A DNA stretch of 64,000 nt from JAEUKA01 sp035328405. Its GTDB lineage: Bacteria > Myxococcota_A > Polyangia > Palsa-1104 > JAEUJZ01. Positions 32,291 through 41,675 of this stretch are shown one piece after another. The stretch lies in assembly GCA_035328405.1 (NCBI GenBank), contig DAOLIT010000014.1:20629-84628 (forward strand). Direction: 5' to 3'. The translations under genes and the position numbers were made by a program. Within the stretch, counting starts at the first letter, position 1, and the number at the start of each line of letters is the position of its first letter. Under the pieces are notes generated by a model. The model saw nothing but the letters and a program-made list of their open reading frames with translations, was not told the origin of the DNA and made no database searches.

Positions 32291-34714
32291 ATGCAAAAAC
32301 CCAAGGGGGGAACCCCGGAACAGGGCAGCCCCGTCGAGATTCCTGATGTTGTTTCGATTTTGCCGTTGCGAAATTCGGTGCTGTTCCCCGGTTCCATCAT
32401 TCCCATCGACGTGGGCCGACGCAAAAGCGTTCGGCTGATCGAAGAAGCCATCGCTCACGAAAAACCTGTGATTGGGATTCTGACGCAGCGTGACGCGCGG
32501 ACCGAAGACCCTGGCGAAGGCGACATGTATGCCATCGGGACGGCAGCGCGAATCCTCAAAGTCATCAAATTGGCCAAAGACAATTTCTCGGTGATTTTGC
32601 AAGGCGTCGTTCGGTTTCGCGTCGAGGGCTACGATCACGGCGATCCGTTTCTTCATTGCAAAGTCACTGCCTTGCCCGATCCACCGACGGTGGACGTAGA
32701 ACTCGACGCGCTGGTGATGAACCTCAAAGATGTTGCGAAGCGCGTCATCAAACTGATGCCGGAATTGCCAAAAGAGGCCTCGTCGCTCATCGAAAGTGTT
32801 ACCGAGGCGGGCCAACTTGCCGATTTGATCACGTCGCAGCTCGACATTCCGGTCGAGGAAAAACAGGACCTTTTGGAGACGCTGGACCTGAAACAGCGCA
32901 TGCGCAAAGTGCTCCAGTTTTTGACGCGGCAACTTGAAGTCCTGAAGGTGCGCGAAAAAATCAACAGCCAGGTTCAGGAAGAGATGGGTCGCAACCAGCG
33001 CGAATACGTGTTGCGGCAGCAGCTCAAGGCGATCAAAGAAGAGCTGGGCGAGATCGATGAAACTGGCGGCGACGCCGAGGAATTCAAAACCAAAATCGCC
33101 GAAGCCAAAATGCCGCCCGAGGTCGAAAAGGTCGCGCTGAAGCAGTTTGATCGACTGAAACAAATGCAGCCGTCGTCGGCGGAATACACGGTGACACGAA
33201 CGTATTTGGATTGGCTCGTCGAGATGCCGTGGTCGGTTTCCACCGAGGACAAAATCGAAATTCCGAGTGCGCGCGACATTTTGAACGCGGACCACTACGA
33301 CTTGGAAAAAGTCAAAAAGCGCATTTTGGAGTACCTCGCTGTTCTCAAACTCAAGAACGACAAAAAAGGTCCGATTCTGTGCCTTGTTGGACCGCCGGGC
33401 GTCGGCAAAACGTCTCTTGGAAAAAGCATCGCCAAGGCGATCGGTCGCAAGTTTGTTCGTGTGAGTTTGGGCGGCGTGCGCGACGAAGCGGAAATCCGCG
33501 GACACCGTCGCACGTATGTCGGTTCGTTGCCTGGGCGCATCATTCAGGGGTTGAAGCGAGCCGGAACGAACAATCCGGTGTTTGTGCTCGATGAACTCGA
33601 CAAACTCGGCCACGATTTCCGAGGCGATCCGTCGAGCGCGCTTTTGGAAGTGCTCGACCCCGAGCAAAACAACACGTTCAGCGATCACTATCTGGAAGTG
33701 CCGTTTGATCTGTCGAAAGTCATGTTCATCGCGACGGCAAACGTGCTCGATCCTGTGCCGGCAGCGTTGCGCGATCGTCTGGAAGTGCTCGAAATACCTG
33801 GATATACGCGCAGCGAAAAACTCCAAATCGCAAAGAACTTTTTGATTCCCAAACAGGTGGACGAACACGGTTTGACGAAGCAACACATCGAGTTCGACGA
33901 TGCTTCCGTCAACGAGATCATCGAAAGCTACACACGAGAAGCCGGTGTGCGGACGCTCGAACGCGAACTCGGAAGCGTGTGCCGTGGCGTTGCGGTCCGT
34001 GTTGCGGAAGGTCAGCAGACCGAAAAAACGGGCATCACCGTCGAGAAACTTGCTGACTTTCTTGGCCCGGTGAAACACATGTCCGAGGTCGCAGAACGAA
34101 CCAGCATTCCCGGCGTCGCAACCGGTTTGGCGTGGACGCCCGTCGGTGGAGACATTCTGTTCATCGAAGCGTCGCGCATGCCCGGAAAAAGCAGCCTGAT
34201 GCTGACCGGACAACTGGGCGATGTGATGAAGGAATCCGCGCAGACGGCGACTTCGTATGTCCGCAGCCGCGCGAAGCTATACGGCATCGACGAGCATTTT
34301 CTCGACAAGGCGGACCTGCATGTTCACGTTCCAGCGGGTGCCATGCCCAAAGACGGCCCGAGCGCAGGCATCACGCTGTTTGTTGCGCTGACCTCAATGC
34401 TGACCGGAATACCGGTGCGGAATGATGTCGCGATGACAGGTGAAATCACGCTGCGGGGGAATGTGCTTCCCGTCGGTGGGATCAAGGAAAAATTGCTTGC
34501 GGCGCATCGCGCGGGCATCCGGAGAGCCGTGTTGCCCGAACGCAATCGCAAAGACATTCTGGATGTTCCCGACGAAGTGAAAAACGACATGGACATTCAC
34601 TACGTCACGAAGATGGACGAGGTGCTGCCGCTCGTGTTGGTTGCGCCGCTTCCCATCTCGGTCCTGCCGCCAGACCCAAGTCCTGCTGTCGAAAACACTC
34701 CCTCTGCGAACTAA
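32291..34714 (+). CDS. lon: ATP-dependent protease Lon
   Basis: 807 aa. The ATG at 32291 follows a strong ribosome site (GAAGGAG); the frame is open to 32219. The N-terminal substrate-binding domain starts at LPLRNSVLFPGSI. The AAA+ module has Walker A GPPGVGKTSLGK (~368) and VFVLDELDKLG. The C-terminal peptidase has the Ser-Lys dyad in KDGPSAGITLF and GGIKEKLLAAHRAG. Degrades misfolded and regulatory proteins in the cytosol. hemW follows after 6 bp on the same strand. Myxococcota often carry two lon genes; which one this is cannot be told here. Confidence 0.96.
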   Translation: MQKPKGGTPEQGSPVEIPDVVSILPLRNSVLFPGSIIPIDVGRRKSVRLIEEAIAHEKPVIGILTQRDARTEDPGEGDMYAIGTAARILKVIKLAKDNFSVILQGVVRFRVEGYDHGDPFLHCKVTALPDPPTVDVELDALVMNLKDVAKRVIKLMPELPKEASSLIESVTEAGQLADLITSQLDIPVEEKQDLLETLDLKQRMRKVLQFLTRQLEVLKVREKINSQVQEEMGRNQREYVLRQQLKAIKEELGEIDETGGDAEEFKTKIAEAKMPPEVEKVALKQFDRLKQMQPSSAEYTVTRTYLDWLVEMPWSVSTEDKIEIPSARDILNADHYDLEKVKKRILEYLAVLKLKNDKKGPILCLVGPPGVGKTSLGKSIAKAIGRKFVRVSLGGVRDEAEIRGHRRTYVGSLPGRIIQGLKRAGTNNPVFVLDELDKLGHDFRGDPSSALLEVLDPEQNNTFSDHYLEVPFDLSKVMFIATANVLDPVPAALRDRLEVLEIPGYTRSEKLQIAKNFLIPKQVDEHGLTKQHIEFDDASVNEIIESYTREAGVRTLERELGSVCRGVAVRVAEGQQTEKTGITVEKLADFLGPVKHMSEVAERTSIPGVATGLAWTPVGGDILFIEASRMPGKSSLMLTGQLGDVMKESAQTATSYVRSRAKLYGIDEHFLDKADLHVHVPAGAMPKDGPSAGITLFVALTSMLTGIPVRNDVAMTGEITLRGNVLPVGGIKEKLLAAHRAGIRRAVLPERNRKDILDVPDEVKNDMDIHYVTKMDEVLPLVLVAPLPISVLPPDPSPAVENTPSAN

Positions 34715-34720
34715 GACGAC

Positions 34721-35926
34721 TTGCTCCCCTTTCACACTGCAAACAACAGATTTGGGGTGTACGTACACTTTCCGTACTGTCTTCAGCGGTGTTCCTATTG
34801 CGATTTTGCCGTCGCTGTGCGCAAAAACATCCCGCACGCGGAATACACAGTCGCGTTGCGGAATGAGCTTCGCGCCAAAGCCCCCCTTTTTTCGGACAGA
34901 AGGCTGGTTTCCGTGTATTTCGGGGGAGGAACGCCGTCGTTGTGGGACCCAGTGTGCCTGGGTGAGACGCTCCATGACATTGTGCGTTCATTCGCCGCGC
35001 CGCCGGTTTCGACGCTGGAGGTCACGCTCGAATGCGATCCGGGAACCGTCACGGAACACGAGCTTGCTGCGTGGCGAAGCACCGGTGTCAATCGTTTGTC
35101 CATCGGCGCGCAGTCGTTTCAAACCGATCGGCTCACAGATCTGCGTCGGCAACACCAGCCCGATGACATTTTTGAGCTGGTGAAATCCGCCAGGAAAATT
35201 GGTTTTGCAAACCTGTCTCTCGATCTTTTGATCGGCGGCGAGGAAACCTGCGCCGAACTTTCCGACGATCTCGCGCAGCTTGTTTCGCTCGACCCGATGC
35301 ACGTTTCGCTTTACCAACTGTCGATTGAACCGCACACGTTGCTGTCTGTACTCATCCGAAAGGGGCTGAAAAACAAACCGAGTGAGGAGTGGCAAAAAGA
35401 GGCGTACCAGCGGTCGATTGCCCATTTGGCAAGCGCGGGGTTTGAACAGTACGAAATCTCGAATTTTGCGAAAGGAAAGGAGCATCGGTCGATTCACAAC
35501 CGGTTGCATTGGACGCACGGGGAATACTTGGGTTTGGGGGCATCGGCGCATTCCTTTCGGCAACTTCCTTTGGGAAAGGGGGAGCGGTTTGGGAATGTAA
35601 AGGGGCCGTCAGCGTACCTGCGCGCGTGGCAAGCGGAGTATCCCGGAACGTATCTTCCTAGCATCGACAATCCGACGCTGAATCTGTACGAAACTCGCGA
35701 TCGGGAACCTTTGTGGAGGGAATCTCTGTGGCTGGGTCTGCGAGAGATCGAAGGAGTCCATCTTCCGACATTTCGGGAGTTGCATCGCGTGGACCCGCTG
35801 GTTGTTTGTGCGGACGCGATCGAGCAGATGTCAAAAAGGGGTCTTTTGCTCAATACGACAGAGCACCTTCGTTTGACCGCCGACGGCATTCTTTTCGCCG
35901 ACGAAGTGGGCGCGGCATTTCTGTAG
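34721..35926 (+). CDS. hemW: Radical SAM coproporphyrinogen III oxidase-like protein HemW
   Basis: 401 aa. Radical SAM cluster motif CLQRCSYC at ~20-27, then YFGGGTPSLW, ECDPGTVT, RLSIGAQSF and the family C-terminal HemN-type domain (NRLHWTHGEYLGLGASAHS). HemW proteins are now regarded as haem chaperones or binding proteins rather than oxygen-independent HemN enzymes. The frame begins with TTG at 34721, 6 bp after the lon stop and with no clear ribosome site, so translation may couple to lon or begin at the GTG at 34757. Confidence 0.88.
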   Translation: MLPFHTANNRFGVYVHFPYCLQRCSYCDFAVAVRKNIPHAEYTVALRNELRAKAPLFSDRRLVSVYFGGGTPSLWDPVCLGETLHDIVRSFAAPPVSTLEVTLECDPGTVTEHELAAWRSTGVNRLSIGAQSFQTDRLTDLRRQHQPDDIFELVKSARKIGFANLSLDLLIGGEETCAELSDDLAQLVSLDPMHVSLYQLSIEPHTLLSVLIRKGLKNKPSEEWQKEAYQRSIAHLASAGFEQYEISNFAKGKEHRSIHNRLHWTHGEYLGLGASAHSFRQLPLGKGERFGNVKGPSAYLRAWQAEYPGTYLPSIDNPTLNLYETRDREPLWRESLWLGLREIEGVHLPTFRELHRVDPLVVCADAIEQMSKRGLLLNTTEHLRLTADGILFADEVGAAFL

Positions 35927-35965
35927 GGCTTGCGGTCAGGTGCAGTTAGGGGCTGGGGGCGGCGA

Positions 35966-36697
35966 TCAAACGCCGATGTACAGCCGATTGCCGAAATTGG
36001 GCTCGAGGTTGTTCTCGAAGATTTTTTGCGCGGCGGCATCGATGTCGTAAGCCACGCGGCGGAACTCGAACATGCGGGTTTGATCGTCGTAAATGCAGTA
36101 GCTCGCGCGGTTGTCGTAGTCGCGGGGCTGTCCGACGGAACCGACCGAAATGATGTATCGGTAGTTCGAGCGCACTTCGAAGCGAGGAGCAACGACTTCG
36201 TGGACCTCGGTGCGAGACAGCGCGAACGCCTTGCACAAATGCGAGTGGCCGATGAACGTCACTTCCGCGAGCTGATCCCAATACGGCAAACAGCGCGAAG
36301 CCTGTTCCGTCGAGAAAATGTACTCGAACTCTTCCAGGTTGATCGGGGAACCGTGGCAAAAGCAAATGTGGCCTTCGCGGCGTTCGTACGGAAGTCCTTG
36401 CAACCACAGCATGTTTTCGTCGGACAGAATCCCGGAATGCCAGTCGAGCGCCTGACGCGCGGCATCGTAATAGTACGAATAATCCATGCGCCCAGCGACG
36501 GCAGCATCATGATTGCCCAGAATACAAAACGACGTGTGCTGGCGAACCAGATCGCAACAACCGTTCGGATCAGCCCCGTACCCGACGGTATCTCCAAGGC
36601 AGACCAGCTTGTCTACGCGCGCCACGCGAAAGCACTCCAGAACCGCCTCCAGCGCCTCAAGGTTCGCGTGGGTATCGGAGAAAACACCAATCCTCAT
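35966..36697 (-). CDS. Calcineurin-like metallophosphoesterase
   Basis: 243 aa. All family blocks are present: SDTHANLEALEAV, CLGDTVGYGADP, LGNHDAAVAG, CFCHGSP and FIGHSHLCKAF. This is the YfcE/ApaH-like small phosphoesterase group with a two-metal site. The substrate could be a nucleotide or a phosphoprotein; sequence alone does not decide. It is convergent with hemW (39-bp spacer) and about 75 bp downstream of the ECF/FecR operon's last gene, but transcribed away from it. Confidence 0.88.
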   Translation of the reverse strand: MRIGVFSDTHANLEALEAVLECFRVARVDKLVCLGDTVGYGADPNGCCDLVRQHTSFCILGNHDAAVAGRMDYSYYYDAARQALDWHSGILSDENMLWLQGLPYERREGHICFCHGSPINLEEFEYIFSTEQASRCLPYWDQLAEVTFIGHSHLCKAFALSRTEVHEVVAPRFEVRSNYRYIISVGSVGQPRDYDNRASYCIYDDQTRMFEFRRVAYDIDAAAQKIFENNLEPNFGNRLYIGV

Positions 36698-36771
36698 AAC
36701 AGAAACCCTACTGTACTTTGAAAGCTCGCTCTACGACAACTGTCGAAGCGCAAACAATCCATTCGCCCGCA

Positions 36772-37800
36772 CTACCTCAGCTTGGTGCCGAGTCCGACGC
36801 TCAGAAGAAGTTGGGGGCCGGTAAGTTGGGCGCGCACCTCGCCATCCACCCGTCCGAGGACCGGGATCAGGGCGTAACTGCCTTCGATGGAAAAATCCAT
36901 TCGCAGCCGCCCGATTTCGGCAGTGGCGCTCGCATACAACCCAGGGGAAAGCCACGGACCCCACAGCGCGAGGGAGGATGCTTTTTCATCTGAAATTGGC
37001 TGTCCGGCGTGGCGCACAACACCGAGCCGAAGACCTCCGCCGCCGCGCAAAACGAAACCAGACGCCCGCGCATGGCCGTGCAGCGAAATTCTGGCCCCGA
37101 CCAGGTCGCTGCGGACGTTTCCTTGCGCCAAAACAACTTGCGAAACAAGCGTCTGCGCCTCCAGACCGAGACCTACATGGTGCGCATGGTCCGCAACGAA
37201 ACCTACACCGCCCCCCAAAAACAACCATGGCTCGTCACGCTGGAGAAGGACACTCCCGAGCACGCCAAGCGACAAGTCCCACGGGGGCGTGGGTGGGTCC
37301 TTGTGCGTTGCTGTGCGCAAAGGTGTCGCGGGCGGCGGGGGCAGAGACACTGTTTGCTTTGGTGTCGCGGTTTGCGTGGACGGCTCGGTCTGGTTGCGAG
37401 GCGCTTTGTCGGCGCGTTTGTCGAGGAGCAGCTCGGTGAAACTGGCGTGCAAAAGTTCGGTGATCGCCACAGCCAGCACACGGGCACGCACGGCGGGGTT
37501 TTGGTTTTTCAGGTCGAGGCTGCGAGACAGCGATTTTTGGGTGAGCGGGTCGTCGATGCGCAACAAGACATGGCCGTTTTCTTCGCAAGAAACACGGGCG
37601 CGGCAGCTTTCCTTGGATGTTTCGTTTTCCCCAAGGACCCGCGCTCCGAGTTCCAGCGCCAAGCGGCGTTCGACTTCGGTGCGAGACACATCGGCGCAAG
37701 GCGCAATGTCCAGCGCGACATCAAGAGCGTTCGGGTTTGCACGGACCGCGAAGGAAAAGAAAGCGACGAGCAGCGGAACGAGGAGCGCACCAAGTTTCAA
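36772..37800 (-). CDS. Putative outer-membrane beta-barrel protein of an ECF/FecR operon
   Basis: 342 aa, no family recognised. A signal peptide (GALLVPLLVAFFSFAVRA) leads to a ~100-residue domain with TEVERRLALELGARVL, a Pro/Thr linker, then about 170 residues of alternating hydrophobic strands typical of small barrels (LGLEAQTLVSQVVLAQG; SPGLYASATAEIGRLRMDFSIEG) ending in a hydrophobic strand. The start is a TTG whose last bases overlap the FecR stop (TTGA), with GGAGACC upstream. The operon context suggests an envelope target or sensor of the sigma/FecR pair. Confidence 0.65.
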   Translation of the reverse strand: MKLGALLVPLLVAFFSFAVRANPNALDVALDIAPCADVSRTEVERRLALELGARVLGENETSKESCRARVSCEENGHVLLRIDDPLTQKSLSRSLDLKNQNPAVRARVLAVAITELLHASFTELLLDKRADKAPRNQTEPSTQTATPKQTVSLPPPPATPLRTATHKDPPTPPWDLSLGVLGSVLLQRDEPWLFLGGGVGFVADHAHHVGLGLEAQTLVSQVVLAQGNVRSDLVGARISLHGHARASGFVLRGGGGLRLGVVRHAGQPISDEKASSLALWGPWLSPGLYASATAEIGRLRMDFSIEGSYALIPVLGRVDGEVRAQLTGPQLLLSVGLGTKLR

Positions 37801-39080
37801 TCCAGGTCTCCGTAACGACGCACCGAGCGCAGTCTGCGGCCCGTCGGATAGCGGCGAACATACTCGGTCGCGCGCGTGCGAGCGAGGCTTTGTTCGCCAG
37901 CGCGAGACCAGGCTTCCACTTCGCGCGCCAGCGCGTCCTGAGCAAGCGGCCCATCCGGCTCAAGTTCGGAAGCGTCGCGAAACGCCAAAGCGGCCTCTCG
38001 AGGCTGACCCAAGTCATCGAGCAAAATCCGGCCCAGCGTAAACCCGGCCAGCGGAGCACGCGGATCGGTTCGCGCATCGCGCAGGAGTTTTTTGAGCGGG
38101 GGCACGGCGTCTTCGGCGTGCTGGGCGTATCGAGCCACGTCTCCGAGCAGAAGCAACTCAGCAGCGTCGAGCTGCTCTTGCCGCAAAAAGGCGGACATGC
38201 CGCCGCGAGACGCGATCTCGGAAAACGCTTGCTCGAAGTGACCTTGCTCCGCGAGGGATTGCCACGCGATGGCTTTTTTCTTCGCAGAGAGCGCGGTTGC
38301 CTTGGCTGGTCGCAAACCGGATTCTCGTCGGTGAGCAAGCCATGGCACGACGGAGGGAAGTGGCTTTGAAGCGTCTTTTGGTGGCTCGGAAAACACGTTT
38401 CCTGTTTCGGAAACTGGGGCAGCAACCCGATCGGTCGAATCCGGGGCCAACACAGCGCCGGCTTTGTTCTGCGAAACGGTGTCCGCAGCGGTTTGTGGCG
38501 AAGACAACACCGAAAGAGGGAACGTGCCCCGTTCGCCTGCGGACAGTTCTTTCTTTTGACCGTCGAAAGACACGCGCACGCGGCCTTCTGTGACCTCGAC
38601 AAAGACGCGGCCATCGGTTTGTTCTCGCACCGAAAAACGTGTTCCGAGAACTTCGATCGCGACGCGCTCGGTTTCCAGCCGATACAGCCGGCCTGGGTTT
38701 TTGGAGATCTGAAAAGACGCTGCGCCACGCAGCTTGACGACCACTTTGTCCGGCTGTTCAGAAAAGAGCGTCAACCGGCTCTGGTCATCGAGGACGCGCG
38801 CCAGCGATCCATCCGCCAGGCGCACCATTTTTTCGGTGACAACCTTGGCAAGCCGTGTGTGCGTCAACGAAAGCTCAGGACTCGGCCCGGTTGTTCGGAC
38901 ATTCCACAGGACCAACACCGCGATGGCCACCAGCGAACCGACGGTCGCGACAAGCCTGCGCCGGTTTCGCTTTTGTTGCATCGGCCCAAGCCGCGAAAAC
39001 ACGGCCATCGCACGCCTCTTGGAAAAATCCGCCTGAACGTGTTTGCCCAGGGATTCGATTTGATCCGAAAGCTCAGCCAT
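37797..39080 (-). CDS. FecR-domain transmembrane regulator with TPR-like C-terminus
   Basis: 427 aa from the ATG at 39080, which has an excellent AAAGGAGG upstream and overlaps the sigma factor stop. A ~45-residue cytoplasmic N-terminus (FSKRRAMAVFSRLG) is followed by a membrane helix (LVATVGSLVAIAVLVLW, ~46-62). A periplasmic FecR domain (~85-185) has MVRLADGSLARV and IEVLGTRFSVREQ. The remaining ~200 residues include helical repeats (LAGFTLGRILLDDLGQPREAALAFRD). FecR-type proteins relay envelope signals and act as anti-sigma or pro-sigma factors, so it probably controls the ECF sigma factor encoded just upstream. Confidence 0.85.
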   Translation of the reverse strand: MAELSDQIESLGKHVQADFSKRRAMAVFSRLGPMQQKRNRRRLVATVGSLVAIAVLVLWNVRTTGPSPELSLTHTRLAKVVTEKMVRLADGSLARVLDDQSRLTLFSEQPDKVVVKLRGAASFQISKNPGRLYRLETERVAIEVLGTRFSVREQTDGRVFVEVTEGRVRVSFDGQKKELSAGERGTFPLSVLSSPQTAADTVSQNKAGAVLAPDSTDRVAAPVSETGNVFSEPPKDASKPLPSVVPWLAHRRESGLRPAKATALSAKKKAIAWQSLAEQGHFEQAFSEIASRGGMSAFLRQEQLDAAELLLLGDVARYAQHAEDAVPPLKKLLRDARTDPRAPLAGFTLGRILLDDLGQPREAALAFRDASELEPDGPLAQDALAREVEAWSRAGEQSLARTRATEYVRRYPTGRRLRSVRRYGDLD

Positions 39081-39684
39081 GACCAAGCCTCCTTTTCAGC
39101 TCGGTTTGGGCCGCCAAAATCCGCCGCTTTGCCGTCGCCAATGAACAACCGCACAGCGAGGCGACTTGTTCCAGCGGTTGGCCATCCACATACCGAAGCG
39201 TCCACGCCACACGGTCGGCGACCGCAAGTGCATCCAACTGTTGGTACACCCGACTCAAGAGCGCGCGTTGCTCGGGGCCAATGTCCGCATCGGCCAAGTG
39301 TTCGTAGCAACAATTCGCATCCATGCCGAGCAAGCAGCGCAGCCGACGTTTGCGCAAATGGCGGCAAGCTTTTCGCACCGCGATGGTTTTGAGCCATCCG
39401 CGCGCGGCCAGCGGGTCTTGCAAAGAAGACAGACCGGTCATGGCGTCCAAAAACACTTCCTGCACCAGGTCGTCCACCTCGTGGTCGCGCCCGAGCACGC
39501 GGAGCACAAGGGTCGCGACGAAACCCGCGTGTTCCGAAAACAACTGCTCGATCGAAAGGGGTTTTTGGGCGCTTGGCGTTGGGGGAAGGCGGTGTACGGA
39601 CGCCGCTTCGCTGGGCGGCGTTTCGGGTCGCGCGGGCGTTTGCAACGGGGGACACACGCGAAGATGTGGACTGCGAGCACGCAT
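39073..39684 (-). CDS. ECF-type RNA polymerase sigma factor
   Basis: 203 aa. After a Pro-rich ~40-residue lead come region 2 (LFSEHAGFVATLVLRVLGRD; VDDLVQEVFLDAM) and region 4 (ADRVAWTLRYVDGQPLEQVASLCGCS, quoted in part as the helix-turn-helix). It directs RNA polymerase to a regulon that probably includes its own operon. Its stop overlaps the start of the FecR gene, the classical sigma/anti-sigma arrangement. The upstream 254-bp spacer shared with the divergent lipoprotein gene should contain the autoregulated promoter, but no motif was identified. Confidence 0.93.
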   Translation of the reverse strand: MRARSPHLRVCPPLQTPARPETPPSEAASVHRLPPTPSAQKPLSIEQLFSEHAGFVATLVLRVLGRDHEVDDLVQEVFLDAMTGLSSLQDPLAARGWLKTIAVRKACRHLRKRRLRCLLGMDANCCYEHLADADIGPEQRALLSRVYQQLDALAVADRVAWTLRYVDGQPLEQVASLCGCSLATAKRRILAAQTELKRRLGHG

Positions 39685-39938
39685 GAGGTTTCGTCAAATG
39701 TGGAGTGGCCGGACAAGCGTTTTTCGGCTCACGGCGGAGGAAACGGAGCGCAGCTTGCCCGGTCGGGCGCGCCGGAGGCAAGCGCAACTTCGATCCGACA
39801 GCGACACAAACCACACATCTCGCACATGGCCTGCAATGTACTTCCAGCACCCACCCAAAGAAAACCCCGAAGCCGATCGTTGCAGCGGCTGTCGAGACAG
39901 TGGAAAAGCCAAGCCGTGGCTTGATAGAATCGAAGCCA

Positions 39939-40343
39939 ATGAAAACAGTAAGCTGTCATTCTAAGTGTGCCTCTGGGTGGCTCGCGCGGGGGTTTGTGGC
40001 GCGGACGTGCAAAACGCTGGGCGGGGCGTTCGTGTTGTTTGTTTTGGGGGCGGGCTGCGGGCCGGGGAATTTGCGTCCCACGTCGCTAACTCCTCAAGAA
40101 CAGGCGGTTCAGCTTTTTGAAAACGGGGAAGCTCCCAATTGCACGTTGTTCGAGGACTACGGCCCGATTTCGGTCGAATCGGGTTCGTCCCTAACGGCCG
40201 GAACGTTGGAATCGAGCCGCGCCAAACTCAAGCAGGCCGCTGCCGCGCTTGGGGCGACATCGGTGCGGGTGACGGACCAAAAAATGGACGGCAAAATCCA
40301 CCGAGCCAGCGGCGTCGCAATCAAGTGTCTCAAGCGCGACTAG
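39939..40343 (+). CDS. Small DUF4156/RcsF-like lipoprotein
   Basis: 134 aa from the ATG at 39939; the frame is open from 39705. A signal with lipobox (FVLFVLGAGC, Cys at ~38) precedes a compact domain: a conserved Cys (NCTLFEDYG), SSRAKLKQAAAALGATSVRV and a final KIHRASGVAIKC. Paired Cys and the AAALGAT helix resemble DUF4156/RcsF-type outer-membrane lipoproteins, a tentative match. A rho-independent terminator candidate follows immediately. Divergent from the ECF sigma gene, so it may belong to that regulon. Confidence 0.65.
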   Translation: MKTVSCHSKCASGWLARGFVARTCKTLGGAFVLFVLGAGCGPGNLRPTSLTPQEQAVQLFENGEAPNCTLFEDYGPISVESGSSLTAGTLESSRAKLKQAAAALGATSVRVTDQKMDGKIHRASGVAIKCLKRD

Positions 40344-40370
40344 CGCGGTTTGCGAGCGCGCGCTTTTTTT
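40342..40370 (+). terminator. Rho-independent terminator after the lipoprotein gene
   Basis: The stem AGCGCG (40342-40347) pairs with CGCGCT (40359-40364) around an 11-nt loop, and a run of seven T follows (40364-40370). The lipoprotein stop codon itself starts the stem, so the hairpin is immediately downstream of translation. Confidence 0.6.
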
Positions 40371-40407
40371 GAGCGCACAGCGCCATTTCGGATAAAACCC
40401 CGGCTGC

Positions 40408-41490
40408 ATGCCCTCTCTCCGAAAGCATGGATACCTGCCGAATGTTCCTTTGACAGCGGTCTTGCTCTTCCTGAGTACGCTCGGCTTGCTGAACCTGTAC
40501 TCCGCGACCCGCGTGGCGCCCAAAGGCATGTTTGTTTCGCAGCTTGTGTGGTTTGGAATCGGCGCGGTGCTGCTTTTGGCAGTGGCGTTGCTGGATCAGA
40601 AAACCCTGCGGCGATTGGCCTTGCCGGCGTATGTGAGCGTGCTCGGGCTTTTGCTGTTTGTGCTCTTGTTCGGCAAGGTCGTGAACGGCTCGCGGCGGTG
40701 GCTGGGCTTTGGTTCGTTTGGGATGCAGCCGTCGGAACTCGCAAAGCTGTCGCTTGTGCTGCTGGGCGCGCACCTCTTTTCCGAGGACACGCAACGCCTG
40801 GTCTACAAACCGTGGCGGTCCATGCTGGCGTGGCATGCGCTGTGGGCTGCGCCTGTGCTGCTGATTTTGAAGCAACCTGATTTGGGCACCGCGCTTCTGT
40901 GTGTCTTGGTCGCACTGTCCCTTTTTTTTCTTGTGCCATTTCCGTCTCGGCTCAAGTTGTGGGTGCTCACTGTGGGTGCAAGTGGGGCTTTTCTGCTGCT
41001 CCGGTTTGGCCTTCGGGAATATCAACAGAAACGGCTGCTTGCGTTTCTTCACCCCGAACTGGACCCCACCGGAACCGGCTATCACGCACGGCAAGCTCTG
41101 CTGGCGATCGGTTCAGGCCGTTGGTTCGGAAAAGGCTATCTGAAAGGCACCCAGAACCAACTCCAGTTTTTGCCCGAACACTGGTCCGATTTTCCGTTCG
41201 CAGTCTGGGCCGAAGAGTGGGGTCTGGTCGGGTGCGCGATCCTTCTTGTGGGTTTCTTGTTTGTGATTTTGTGGATGCTGCATTTGTCCACGACGTGCCG
41301 GGACCGGTTCGGGAGTTATCTGCTTCAAGGCATCGCCGCACTCCTGTTTTGGCATGCGGCCATCAACGTGGCGATGGTGGTGGGAATGGCACCGGTCGTG
41401 GGTGTGACGTTGCCGTTTTTTTCGCATGGGGGTTCGTCCGTTTTGACGGTGGCCGTCGGACTGGGCTTGGCGTACAACGTGTCTCGATAG
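40408..41490 (+). CDS. rodA: Rod-shape peptidoglycan polymerase RodA (SEDS family)
   Basis: 360 aa with about ten membrane helices. SEDS landmarks are GSRRWLGFGSFGMQPSELAK, LKQPDLGTALL (catalytic Asp region), the RodA-type loop KGTQNQLQFLPEHWSDFPF and the C-terminal PFFSHGGSS. These favour RodA over FtsW. It polymerises lipid II with a class B PBP during elongation. No mreBCD or PBP2 gene is adjacent; those may lie elsewhere. No clear ribosome site precedes the ATG. Confidence 0.92.
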   Translation: MPSLRKHGYLPNVPLTAVLLFLSTLGLLNLYSATRVAPKGMFVSQLVWFGIGAVLLLAVALLDQKTLRRLALPAYVSVLGLLLFVLLFGKVVNGSRRWLGFGSFGMQPSELAKLSLVLLGAHLFSEDTQRLVYKPWRSMLAWHALWAAPVLLILKQPDLGTALLCVLVALSLFFLVPFPSRLKLWVLTVGASGAFLLLRFGLREYQQKRLLAFLHPELDPTGTGYHARQALLAIGSGRWFGKGYLKGTQNQLQFLPEHWSDFPFAVWAEEWGLVGCAILLVGFLFVILWMLHLSTTCRDRFGSYLLQGIAALLFWHAAINVAMVVGMAPVVGVTLPFFSHGGSSVLTVAVGLGLAYNVSR

Positions 41491-41675
41491 GGAATGCAGG
41501 CAGAGCAGGGGGTGCGGCACTACGCCGCAGGATTGTCGCGGGTCGCCACGGTACAAAGACCCCAGCGCGCGGAAGCCGCAGCACTGCCTGTTGTGGCGAC
41601 TGAAAACCTCAGCTTTGCGAGAAAAAGGTCGGTATAGTAATTGCTCGTTGGTCTATCCGAAGGAGTGTCGTCGCC

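Noticed and set aside
41491..41675. Small RNA or promoter before the Lys-rich membrane protein
   Set aside because: A TATAGT-like hexamer is present, but no -35 box at suitable distance and no convincing structure; evidence too weak to list.
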